A stretch of 9,539 nucleotides of DNA from JAMXLO01 sp035492535 (lineage in GTDB: Bacteria; Pseudomonadota; Alphaproteobacteria; Acetobacterales; Acetobacteraceae): assembly GCA_035492535.1 (NCBI GenBank), contig DATJJM010000377.1, positions 1 through 9,539 of the forward strand, in the 5' to 3' direction. This document shows positions 1-6,401 of the stretch, piece by piece. Below the pieces are notes generated by a model. That model saw nothing but the letters and a program-made list of their open reading frames with translations, ran no database searches and was not told where the DNA came from. Position numbers and translations under genes: made by a program. Numbering within the stretch: position 1 is the first letter of the stretch; the number at the start of each line of letters is the position of its first letter.

Positions 1-1209
1 ATACAGGCTGGTGGCCGAACTCATCCGCGACCGCGGTACGTCCCCATAAGCTAGCGTGTTGTAGGCAGTAAACTGCAACGACCGGAAGAACCCGCCGATG
101 AGCAGCGCCGCATAGATCGCTGCCGCCGGCCACGTGGGACGAAACGCTGCACAGATCGCAATCATCGCTGCCGAGACCACGCCGTTCCACACCAGCGTGT
201 CGCGGAACCCGAACCAGCGCAGCGCATATTGCGTCGCCGGCTTCATCACCAGCGCGCCGGCCGAACTGGCGAACGTGATCAGCCCGCTCTGCACCGCCGA
301 GTCACCAAACCCCACCTGCAACATCAAGGGCAACAGGAACGGGATGGCGCCGATGCCGGTACGGAACAGCATCATCGCGGAAAATGCCACCCCGAAGCAC
401 GGCAGCCGCATCAACGACAGATCCAGCAGAGGCGCCGGATGTCGCCACGCATGCAGCATATAGCCTACGCCACCGGCGATCCCGATGCCCATCATCAGCT
501 CGGTCATTTCGTGTGCCACGACGCCGCGCCCCACGGTCTCCAACCCGAACATCATCCCGGACAGCGCCACACCGCACAGCACAAGTCCGACGACGTCGAA
601 CCGTCCCCGCGGCGGCTCACGCACATCCTCCACAAACACGCTGACCAGGATGATCCCGAACACGCCAATCGGCACGTTGATGTCGAAGATCCAGCGCCAG
701 TTGAAATAGGTGACGATGAAACCACCGACCGGCGGCCCAAGCACCGGCCCCAGCAACGCCGGCATGGTCAGCCACGCCATCGCAGCGACCAGTTCATTCT
801 TCGGTGCCGTTCGTAACAATACGAGACGTCCGACCGGCACCATCATCGCCCCGCCAATGCCTTGCAGCACGCGCGATGCCACCAGGAACGCCAGGCTGTC
901 CGCCCGCCCGCACAGGATCGAACCCACGGTGAACACCGCGATTGCCGCCCGGAACACGGTGCGCGTGCCGAATCGGTCCGCCACCCAGCCACTCGCCGGG
1001 ATGAACACCGCCAGCGACAGCAGATACGACGTCAGCGCCACGTTCATGTGCACCGGATCGGCGCCGAACGCCTTCGCCATCGTGGGCAGCGCCGTCGCGA
1101 TCACGGTCGAGTCGAGGTTCTGCATGAACAGCGCGCAGGCCACGATCACGGCAGTGAGGCGGGTTCGGCTGCTGGTGCGGATTCTGGGGGAGGCTGGTCG
1201 CAGGCTCAT
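1..1209 (-). CDS. DHA2-family MFS multidrug efflux pump (HsrA/YieO-like), C-terminus cut by window edge
   Basis: This inner-membrane protein probably expels drugs or toxic metabolites by proton antiport. The reading frame stays open from the ATG at 1209 to base 1, giving 403 residues; full DHA2 proteins have about 450-520, so roughly the last two or three membrane segments are missing. Visible motifs are LDSTVIATALP in helix 1 (residues 32-42), the MFS motif A GWVADRFGTR (74-83), and the antiporter motif C around GPVLGPPVGG (154-163), followed by NWRWIFDINVPIG (170-182). From memory the sequence resembles E. coli HsrA/YieO over its whole length, including VASRVLQGIGGAMM and FLLPLMLQVGFG, but the substrate is unknown. 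The start is supported by a GAGG Shine-Dalgarno 4 nt upstream. It is divergent from ogt across 38 bp, which contains an inverted repeat overlapping this Shine-Dalgarno. Confidence 0.93.
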   Translation of the reverse strand, partial: MSLRPASPRIRTSSRTRLTAVIVACALFMQNLDSTVIATALPTMAKAFGADPVHMNVALTSYLLSLAVFIPASGWVADRFGTRTVFRAAIAVFTVGSILCGRADSLAFLVASRVLQGIGGAMMVPVGRLVLLRTAPKNELVAAMAWLTMPALLGPVLGPPVGGFIVTYFNWRWIFDINVPIGVFGIILVSVFVEDVREPPRGRFDVVGLVLCGVALSGMMFGLETVGRGVVAHEMTELMMGIGIAGGVGYMLHAWRHPAPLLDLSLMRLPCFGVAFSAMMLFRTGIGAIPFLLPLMLQVGFGDSAVQSGLITFASSAGALVMKPATQYALRWFGFRDTLVWNGVVSAAMIAICAAFRPTWPAAAIYAALLIGGFFRSLQFTAYNTLAYGDVPRSRMSSATSLY

Positions 1210-1213
1210 TGAT

Positions 1214-1234
1214 CCTCGGTCAGTAGCACCGAGG
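1214..1234. promoter_or_regulatory. Perfect 7-7-7 inverted repeat between divergent pump and ogt genes (candidate operator or SD-masking hairpin)
   Basis: CCTCGGT at 1214-1220 and ACCGAGG at 1228-1234 are exact reverse complements separated by 7 nt. Together they occupy over half of the 38-bp divergent gap. On the pump's mRNA the second arm ends in GAGG, 4 nt before its ATG, so the hairpin would pair the Shine-Dalgarno with CCTC upstream. On DNA the symmetry and size would also suit a dimeric repressor. The sequence shows the symmetry; its function is inferred. Confidence 0.5.
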
Positions 1235-1247
1235 CCGCCGGCTGACT

Positions 1248-1838
1248 ATGTTCTCCTGTGTTATGTCAGCCCAGGGCTACACGCTGTTCAATACTCCGAT
1301 CGGCCCATGCGGCATCGTGTGGAGCGACACCGCCGTCGTCGGCATGCAACTGCCCGAACGGAACGGACCAACCGCACGCGCCCGGATACAGCGCCGGCAT
1401 CCGACGGCGCGCGAGGCCCCGGTGCCCGGCCACATCCAGCCCGTGATCGACTCGGTCCTCGCCCTGCTGGGCGGCGAGAAACGTGACCTCTCGGATATCC
1501 CGGTCGATCTGACCAGCCTCTCGCCATTCCAGCAGCGCCTTTATCAGACGCTCCGCAGTGTTCCGCCCGGCGCCACCATCTCCTATGGCGAGCTCGCCAC
1601 CCGCCTGGGCGACGGCGCCACTGCGCGTGACGTAGGCGAGGCGATGGGCCAGAACCCGGTCCCGATCATCGTCCCCTGCCACCGCGTTCTCGCCTCCGGC
1701 GGCAAGCTGGGCGGCTTCTCCGCCGCCGGCGGAGTCGCCACCAAGGTCAGGCTGCTGGAGATCGAAGGTGCCCCGATCGGCGAGGCACCCACTCTCTTCG
1801 GCGACCTGCCCCTGGCCGCGAAGCCAGGACGGCGATAA
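1248..1838 (+). CDS. ogt: Methylated-DNA--[protein]-cysteine S-methyltransferase
   Basis: This suicide repair protein moves alkyl groups from O6-alkylguanine (and O4-alkylthymine) in DNA to its own cysteine. The 196-residue product has the active-site motif PCHR with acceptor Cys144 and His145. It also has Asn136 in GQNPVPIIVPCHRV and Glu173 in LLEIEG, which complete the usual Asn-His-Cys-Glu network. Arg127 in TARDVG matches the arginine finger of the DNA-binding helix. The N-terminal part (about 1-85) is the less conserved Ogt/Ada-C N-domain. There is no Ada-type regulatory domain, so it is a stand-alone Ogt rather than Ada. The start is uncertain: ATG at 1248 has only a distant GAGG, and ATG at 1263 (MSAQGYTLF) would also fit family alignments. 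Its stop lies 6 bp from that of the convergent transporter gene. Confidence 0.93.
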   Translation: MFSCVMSAQGYTLFNTPIGPCGIVWSDTAVVGMQLPERNGPTARARIQRRHPTAREAPVPGHIQPVIDSVLALLGGEKRDLSDIPVDLTSLSPFQQRLYQTLRSVPPGATISYGELATRLGDGATARDVGEAMGQNPVPIIVPCHRVLASGGKLGGFSAAGGVATKVRLLEIEGAPIGEAPTLFGDLPLAAKPGRR

Positions 1839-1860
1839 CGGCGCTTAGTGCGCGATCGCC
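1831..1860. terminator. Possible stem-loop spanning both stop codons of convergent genes
   Basis: GGCGAT at 1831-1836 pairs with ATCGCC at 1855-1860. Inside, GCGC at 1841-1844 pairs with GCGC at 1850-1853 around the loop TTAGT, leaving an unequal internal bulge. The structure covers the TAA of ogt and the stop of the facing transporter gene. Neither strand has a T-run after it, so it is not a classic intrinsic terminator. It may only slow or protect convergent transcripts, or be chance in GC-rich coding ends. Confidence 0.22.
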
Positions 1861-3302
1861 TCCACTTCCAGCCGCCGCGTCGCCGGTCCCAGCGTAGCAA
1901 CCGCAAGGATAACCACCGCCATGCAGCCGGCGACGAACAGGAAGACGCCCGTCGGTCCGAAGTCACGCAGGAAGAAGGCGATGAAGAACGGCGTCAGGAT
2001 GCCGCTGAGCCGGCTCCAGGAATAGACGAACCCCACCCCGCGCGCACGGATCCGCGTCGGATACAGTTCCGCCTGGTAGTTGTGCAGCCCATAAGACAGC
2101 CATTGCGCCGACATCGCCAGGCACGCTCCCAGCGCGATCAGTGCCCACGAGCTTGAAACGCTCGCAAACCAGATGCCGAACAACGCAATACACAGGCACG
2201 ACAGGCAGCAGTGCCATTTGCGTTCGATTCGGTCAGCGAACAACATGATCAGCAGCGGGAAGATGACCGCGGCCACGTTGATGATCGTGCTGTATTCCAG
2301 GCTCTGGGTGACGTGGATGCCCTTGGCGATCAGCAGAGTGGGCGTCCACGCCACAAATCCATAGAACCCGACGGTCTGGAAGAAGTTGAACAGCATCAGC
2401 ATGACCGTGCGCTTCATGTAGCGCGGGCCGAAGATCTCCCAGATGCTGCCCTGGCGCGGGTCCTGGTAGTGCGGCGCCTCGGGTCGCGGCAGCGGCCGGC
2501 CGTAGTCGGCAGCGACCCGCGACTCGATGTGCTCCATCACGCGCTCGGCTTCCTCCATCCGGCCCTGCTGCGCCAGCCAGCGCGGGCTTTCCGGCAGGCC
2601 CAGCCGGATCCACCAGATGACGATGGCGGCAATCGAACCGACCCACGTCACCCAACGCCAGCCGTCATAGCCGAACGGTGCCAGCGGGATCAGTTGCCAG
2701 GACAGGAAATAGGACACCAGGAAAGCGATCGCGCTCATCGCCTGCAGGAAAGCGAAGGCCGCGCCACGCGTCTTCTTTGGCACCAGCTCGGAGAGATAGG
2801 CGTCAACCGTGACCAGCTCGAGGCCGACGCCAAGCGCACTGATGAAGCGCCACAGATTGACGCCGTCCGCTGTCGTCTGCATCCCCATGATGAAATTGGC
2901 GATGCCGAACCACAGCAGGGAGTAAGCGAATATCGCGCGCCGCCCCATATGGTCGGCGACATAGGATACAAACAGCGACGCCAGGAAGAAGCCGGCGAAC
3001 AGCGCGGCAACAAAACTCGCGAACCCCGTCAAGCCGAAGAAGCTCACGGTTGTCGGGGTGAAGATGCCGGCCTTGAACAGCCCCGGGCCGAGCGCGCCAA
3101 TCAGGCCGATGGCGTAGCCGTCGAAGAACCCTCCGAAAGTCAGCAGAATTGCCATGATCCACAAGGTGCGGGTCATCGGCAGGCGGTCCAGCCGGGCCGT
3201 CAGTTGTTCGGCAGCAGTGGCAGTGCGGACGGAGCGACCATCTTCGCCGTAAGCGAGAGGCGCTCCATTTGCAGCTGCCGCAGCATCTGATGCGGGAGTC
3301 AT
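1845..3302 (-). CDS. MFS transporter, sugar-porter/SV2-like (metabolite:H+ symporter type)
   Basis: A 485-residue, 12-helix major facilitator that probably imports a sugar, polyol or organic acid by proton symport. After a polar N-terminal tail (about 1-45), helix 1 contains FGGFFDGYAIG (56-66). Motif A is VADHMGRR (115-122), and the helix 4-5 region carries DAYLSELVPKKTRG (167-180). The central sugar-porter-type PESPRWL lies at 237-243 before the cytoplasmic loop, and ELYPTRIRARGVG (412-424) is its C-terminal counterpart. The ATG at 3302 is chosen because AAGGA lies 7 nt upstream; the frame is open to 3473, but that 57-residue extension is not membrane- or family-like. mmsA lies upstream on the same strand, 212 bp away, so a related substrate (a valine, inositol or beta-alanine breakdown compound) is plausible. 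The substrate cannot be read from the sequence. Confidence 0.9.
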   Translation of the reverse strand: MTPASDAAAAANGAPLAYGEDGRSVRTATAAEQLTARLDRLPMTRTLWIMAILLTFGGFFDGYAIGLIGALGPGLFKAGIFTPTTVSFFGLTGFASFVAALFAGFFLASLFVSYVADHMGRRAIFAYSLLWFGIANFIMGMQTTADGVNLWRFISALGVGLELVTVDAYLSELVPKKTRGAAFAFLQAMSAIAFLVSYFLSWQLIPLAPFGYDGWRWVTWVGSIAAIVIWWIRLGLPESPRWLAQQGRMEEAERVMEHIESRVAADYGRPLPRPEAPHYQDPRQGSIWEIFGPRYMKRTVMLMLFNFFQTVGFYGFVAWTPTLLIAKGIHVTQSLEYSTIINVAAVIFPLLIMLFADRIERKWHCCLSCLCIALFGIWFASVSSSWALIALGACLAMSAQWLSYGLHNYQAELYPTRIRARGVGFVYSWSRLSGILTPFFIAFFLRDFGPTGVFLFVAGCMAVVILAVATLGPATRRLEVEAIAH

Positions 3303-3309
3303 TTGCGGT

Positions 3310-3314
3310 TCCTT
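3310..3314 (-). promoter_or_regulatory. Ribosome binding site of the MFS transporter (decides the start)
   Basis: On the minus strand AAGGA lies 7 nt before the ATG at 3302. The longer in-frame start at 3473 has no comparable site, which favours the 485-residue protein. Confidence 0.7.
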
Positions 3315-3365
3315 GGTCCAGTCCCTGGTCTTATTCGGATGCCACGGGTTCCGGACGCCGTGCGG

Positions 3366-3379
3366 GCCGACACGTCGGC
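3366..3379. promoter_or_regulatory. 14-bp near-perfect palindrome in the transporter's 5' leader (candidate operator)
   Basis: GCCGAC and GTCGGC are exact reverse complements separated by 2 nt, lying 64-77 bp upstream of the transporter ATG in the 212-bp gap after mmsA. The size and GC-rich centre fit a LacI/GntR-type operator half-site pair, but no regulator gene is in the window and I see no convincing -35/-10 pair. The rest of the gap (3303-3514) holds no gene that I can support. Confidence 0.25.
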
Positions 3380-3458
3380 AGCAATGCGTCGTGAGCCGTA
3401 GTCCAGCTCTATTCGCGAGCCACGATTGAGACTGAGCCAAAATCCCGCGCCGTGTAAA

Positions 3459-3471
3459 GCTGCCGTGCAGC
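3459..3471 (-). terminator. Weak stem-loop downstream of mmsA
   Basis: On the minus strand GCTGC, a 3-nt loop and GCAGC are followed by TTTACA, starting 44 nt after the mmsA stop. The stem is short (5 bp) and the T-tract broken. It might attenuate read-through into the transporter gene, but the evidence is thin. Confidence 0.2.
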
Positions 3472-3514
3472 ACCCGTCACGCGAGCAACCGTCCTGGTCG
3501 GAAAGGCTTCTGCC

Positions 3515-5011
3515 TTACCTCCCCAAAGTCGGCATCACATACTCGGCACCGCGCCGCGCGCCCGTCGGCCACCGCTGGGTGATCGCCTTGTAGCGCGTGT
3601 AAAAACGCACGCCCTCCGGCCCATAAATATGATGATCGCCAAAAAGCGAGTGCTTCCATCCCCCAAATGAGTGGAATGCCATCGGCACCGGGATCGGCAC
3701 ATTCACTCCCACCATGCCGATGTTGATTCCCGCCGCGAAATCCCGCGCAGCACCACCGTCCGAGGTGAAGATCGCCACCCCGTTCCCGTACTCATGCGCA
3801 TTCACCATCCGCACCGCGCCCGCCATGTCCGGCGTACGCACCACGCCCAGCACAGGCCCGAAGATCTCATCTTTGTAGATACGCATGTCTGTCCCGACAT
3901 GGTCGAACAGCGAACCGCCGAGGAAAAACCCCTGCTCATATCCCTGTAGCGACAGCCCGCGGCCATCCACCACCAGCTTCGCGCCCTCCTTCACGCCGAG
4001 GTCGATATACCCCTGCACCTTCTCCCGGTGCTCACGTGTCACCAACGGCCCCATTTCCGCGTCGGGATCCGTCCCCGGCCCAATCTTCAGCGCACGCACC
4101 CGCGGTTCCAGCTTCTGCATCAGCCGATCGCCCGCGGATCCCACGGCCACCGCAACCGACACCGCCATGCAGCGCTCGCCTGCCGCGCCATACGCGGACC
4201 CCATCAGCGCATCCACCGCATCGTCGATATCGGCATCCGGCATCACCACCAGATGGTTCTTCGCCCCACCCAGCGCCTGCACGCGCTTTCCGTGCGACGT
4301 CCCACCCCGATAGATTGTCTCGGCGATCGCCGTTGACCCCACGAAGCTGATGGCAGCGATATCCGGATGTGCAAGGATCGCCTCCACGGCCTCGCGGGCG
4401 CCCTGCACCACGCTGAACACGCCGTCCGGCACGCCGGCCTCGGCCAGCAGCGCCGCCAGCTTCAGCGAAGCCGACGGATCCTTCTCCGATGGCTTCAGCA
4501 CGAAGCAGTTGCCGCAGGCGAGCGCCACCGGGATCATCCACAGCGGCACCATCAGCGGGAAATTGAATGGCGTGATCCCCGCCACCACGCCCAACGGCTG
4601 ACGGATCGACCACGCATCGATGCCGGTGCCCACCGCCTCGGTGTATTCGCCCTTCAGCAGGTGCGGGATGCCGCAGGCGAACTCCACCACCTCCAGTCCG
4701 CGCTGCACTTCGCCATCGGCGTCGGACAGCACCTTGCCGTGCTCCGCGGTAATGATGGCGGAAAACTCCTTGCGGTCGCGCTCCAGCAATTCCTTCAGCT
4801 TGAACATGACGCGCGCACGACGCAGAGGCGGCGTCGCGGCCCAGGCCGGCCAGGCAGCCGCCGCAGCGGCCACCGCCTTGTTCACTTCGCTGGTATCGGC
4901 CAGCGCCACACGCGCGGAAAGCTCGCCCGCGGCCGGATTGAACACGTCGCCGAACTTGCCGCTGGTGCCCGCCGCCGGCTTGCCCGCGATGAAATGGCCG
5001 ATCTCGCGCAT
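3515..5011 (-). CDS. mmsA: CoA-acylating methylmalonate-semialdehyde dehydrogenase
   Basis: Converts (methyl)malonate semialdehyde, NAD+ and CoA to propionyl-CoA or acetyl-CoA with loss of CO2. This is the last step of valine catabolism and also serves inositol and beta-alanine routes. The 498-residue protein is full length for the family. It shows the aldehyde-dehydrogenase fold: PFNFP (148-152, oxyanion Asn150), KPSE (173-176, cofactor binding), and nucleophile Cys281 in GERCMA. Family-specific signs are QALGGAKNH (245-253), where hydrolytic aldehyde dehydrogenases have Glu in ELGG, GFFLGGSLFDHV (361-372), and the C-terminal block FHSFGGWKHSLFGDHHIYGP (446-465). Loss of that general-base Glu agrees with thioester transfer to CoA instead of hydrolysis. 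The start is well fixed by GGGAGG 7 nt upstream. The usual partner mmsB (3-hydroxyisobutyrate dehydrogenase) is not in the window. Confidence 0.97.
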   Translation of the reverse strand: MREIGHFIAGKPAAGTSGKFGDVFNPAAGELSARVALADTSEVNKAVAAAAAAWPAWAATPPLRRARVMFKLKELLERDRKEFSAIITAEHGKVLSDADGEVQRGLEVVEFACGIPHLLKGEYTEAVGTGIDAWSIRQPLGVVAGITPFNFPLMVPLWMIPVALACGNCFVLKPSEKDPSASLKLAALLAEAGVPDGVFSVVQGAREAVEAILAHPDIAAISFVGSTAIAETIYRGGTSHGKRVQALGGAKNHLVVMPDADIDDAVDALMGSAYGAAGERCMAVSVAVAVGSAGDRLMQKLEPRVRALKIGPGTDPDAEMGPLVTREHREKVQGYIDLGVKEGAKLVVDGRGLSLQGYEQGFFLGGSLFDHVGTDMRIYKDEIFGPVLGVVRTPDMAGAVRMVNAHEYGNGVAIFTSDGGAARDFAAGINIGMVGVNVPIPVPMAFHSFGGWKHSLFGDHHIYGPEGVRFYTRYKAITQRWPTGARRGAEYVMPTLGR

Positions 5012-5018
5012 GGTTCAT

Positions 5019-5024
5019 CCTCCC
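5019..5024 (-). promoter_or_regulatory. Strong ribosome binding site of mmsA
   Basis: On the minus strand GGGAGG lies 7 nt before the mmsA ATG, near the ideal anti-16S match. An overlapping out-of-frame ATG within the spacer (reading MNHARD) opens only a shadow frame. Confidence 0.75.
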
Positions 5025-5078
5025 GTCGATCCACACGGGGACTTAGGACGGATCGTGCCGCCCCGCCAGACTCCTGGT

Positions 5079-6401
5079 ATGCAGACGGCCATGTCCACCG
5101 CCGCCATCCCGGCGCTGCTGCCGCACGGTCCGGGCCACCAGTTCGTGGTCTATGGTGACGCTTGCTCCGGCGTGCCCGGCGCACCGCACGAGCGCAGCTT
5201 CGCCGAGGTCAACGCCGTCGTCCGCCGCCTGTCGCCCGCACCCGAGTTCATCGTCTTCACCGGTGACGAGATCAGGGGCCTGACCGCGGATGCCGATGAG
5301 TTGCGCCGGCAATGGCGTCATTGGCTCGATCACGAAATGGCCTGGCTCGACCGGCGCACCACTCCACTGTGGCATGCGACCGGCAACCACACCGCCTACG
5401 ATCCGCCCAGCGAGGCGATCTTCGGCGAAATGCTGGACCTGCCGCGCAACGGCCCACCAGGCCAGGAGGGCTTGTCCTATTGGGTGCGCCGCGGCGACCT
5501 GCTGCTGGTATTCGTTCATACGCTATGGAGCGGCCTCGGCGGCGAGGGCCATGTCGAAACCACCTGGCTCGATGCGGTGCTGTGCCACCACGCAGATGCG
5601 CGCACAAAACTGGTGGTCGGCCATCATCCGGTTTTCCCCGTGAACGGCTTCGCCGGCGCCTATCAGCGGGATATCGGCCCGGAGCACGCCGATGCCTTCT
5701 GGGACCTGCTCGTCTCGTATGGCGTGCTGGCCTATCTGTGCAGCCACATCCTCGCCTTCGATGTGCAGGTCCACCGCGGGGTACTCCAGCTCTGCACTGC
5801 CGGCGCCGGCACGCTGCACCGCATGCCGGAGGACTTCGAGTACTTGCACTGCACCCAACTCGCCATCGATCAGGCAGGTCTTCGCTGTCAGGTTCTCGAT
5901 ACAACCGGCTCCGTGCGGGAGACCTTTCATTGGCCGCCAGCAGCCGGCACTTCTCTCTCGTTCCGTATCACCGCACACAGCGCCCGAAGTGCAAGTGCGG
6001 CGCAGACACTGGCATCCGCGTTCGATCCCGGCACGCTGTCGCCGTTGTGGATCGGCCTGCGCGGCCCGCGTCAGCTGCTGAGCGTGGTCATGGGCCCGGA
6101 ACCCGGCCGCAGCCCCCACACATGGCACGGCCCGGCAATCCCACCCGATCGCCCCTTCGAACTCCGCATGCGGCTCGATCCCACGATGGGACCCGGCGGC
6201 TTCCTCTACCAGCTCGATGACGATACGACGTGGTCATCGCTGCGAGCCGCATCGCCATGGGGCATCGAACGGCTTCGCCTCCCGTCCCGATGGAGCATCG
6301 GGCGCGGTCAGTATGGCGCCGGCGACCGCCCGTTCCTTGGCAAAGATCTCTCTGTATCGATGACAGGATCCGAAGGAGACCTTGCCGTTGCGAGCACGTG
6401 A
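5079..6401 (+). CDS. Calcineurin-like metallophosphoesterase with extra C-terminal domain
   Basis: A 440-residue protein with two parts. Residues about 20-245 form a metallophosphoesterase domain whose motifs appear in order: YGDAC (25-29), FTGDE (60-64), ATGNHTAYD (100-108), VVGHHP (179-184) and CSHILAFDV (221-229). Two usual metal or active-site positions differ: DxH reads D-A-C, and the terminal GHxH reads S-H-I-L. It could be a divergent esterase with altered metal binding or a non-phosphatase relative; some family members also have DxR or DxQ in the first motif. Residues about 290-430 look like a beta-sandwich, possibly concanavalin/LamG-like (PFELRMRLDP, RWSIGRGQYGAGDRPF), which would bind a ligand. 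No signal peptide or membrane segment is evident, so a cytoplasmic place is likely. The frame is open to 4620, but homology begins near residue 20, so ATG 5079 (or 5091) is the better start; neither has a clear Shine-Dalgarno. The end overlaps the next gene. Confidence 0.85.
   Translation: MQTAMSTAAIPALLPHGPGHQFVVYGDACSGVPGAPHERSFAEVNAVVRRLSPAPEFIVFTGDEIRGLTADADELRRQWRHWLDHEMAWLDRRTTPLWHATGNHTAYDPPSEAIFGEMLDLPRNGPPGQEGLSYWVRRGDLLLVFVHTLWSGLGGEGHVETTWLDAVLCHHADARTKLVVGHHPVFPVNGFAGAYQRDIGPEHADAFWDLLVSYGVLAYLCSHILAFDVQVHRGVLQLCTAGAGTLHRMPEDFEYLHCTQLAIDQAGLRCQVLDTTGSVRETFHWPPAAGTSLSFRITAHSARSASAAQTLASAFDPGTLSPLWIGLRGPRQLLSVVMGPEPGRSPHTWHGPAIPPDRPFELRMRLDPTMGPGGFLYQLDDDTTWSSLRAASPWGIERLRLPSRWSIGRGQYGAGDRPFLGKDLSVSMTGSEGDLAVAST
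6373..6378 (+). promoter_or_regulatory. Ribosome binding site selecting a TTG start for the P1 peptidase
   Basis: AAGGAG, inside the end of the phosphoesterase gene, is followed by two in-frame TTG codons at 6382 and 6388, with spacers of 3 and 9 nt. The 9-nt spacer favours 6388. No ATG lies nearby in that frame. Confidence 0.6.

Noticed and set aside
134..1212. Several plus-strand frames opposite the efflux pump
   Set aside because: Shadow frames with low-complexity basic products; the minus strand encodes a continuous 403-residue DHA2 protein.
2211..3290. 359-residue open frame on the plus strand opposite the MFS transporter
   Set aside because: Its His/Gln/Arg/Asp-rich, low-hydrophobic product is typical of the reverse frame of a GC-rich membrane-protein gene; the opposite strand has a complete MFS family match.
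3303..3473. 57-residue N-terminal extension of the MFS transporter
   Set aside because: No ribosome site at the upstream ATG and no family-like sequence; the ATG at 3302 has AAGGA at good spacing.
4620..5078. 153-residue N-terminal extension of the phosphoesterase
   Set aside because: It lies wholly opposite mmsA coding sequence, is Ala/Arg/Ser-rich and matches no domain.
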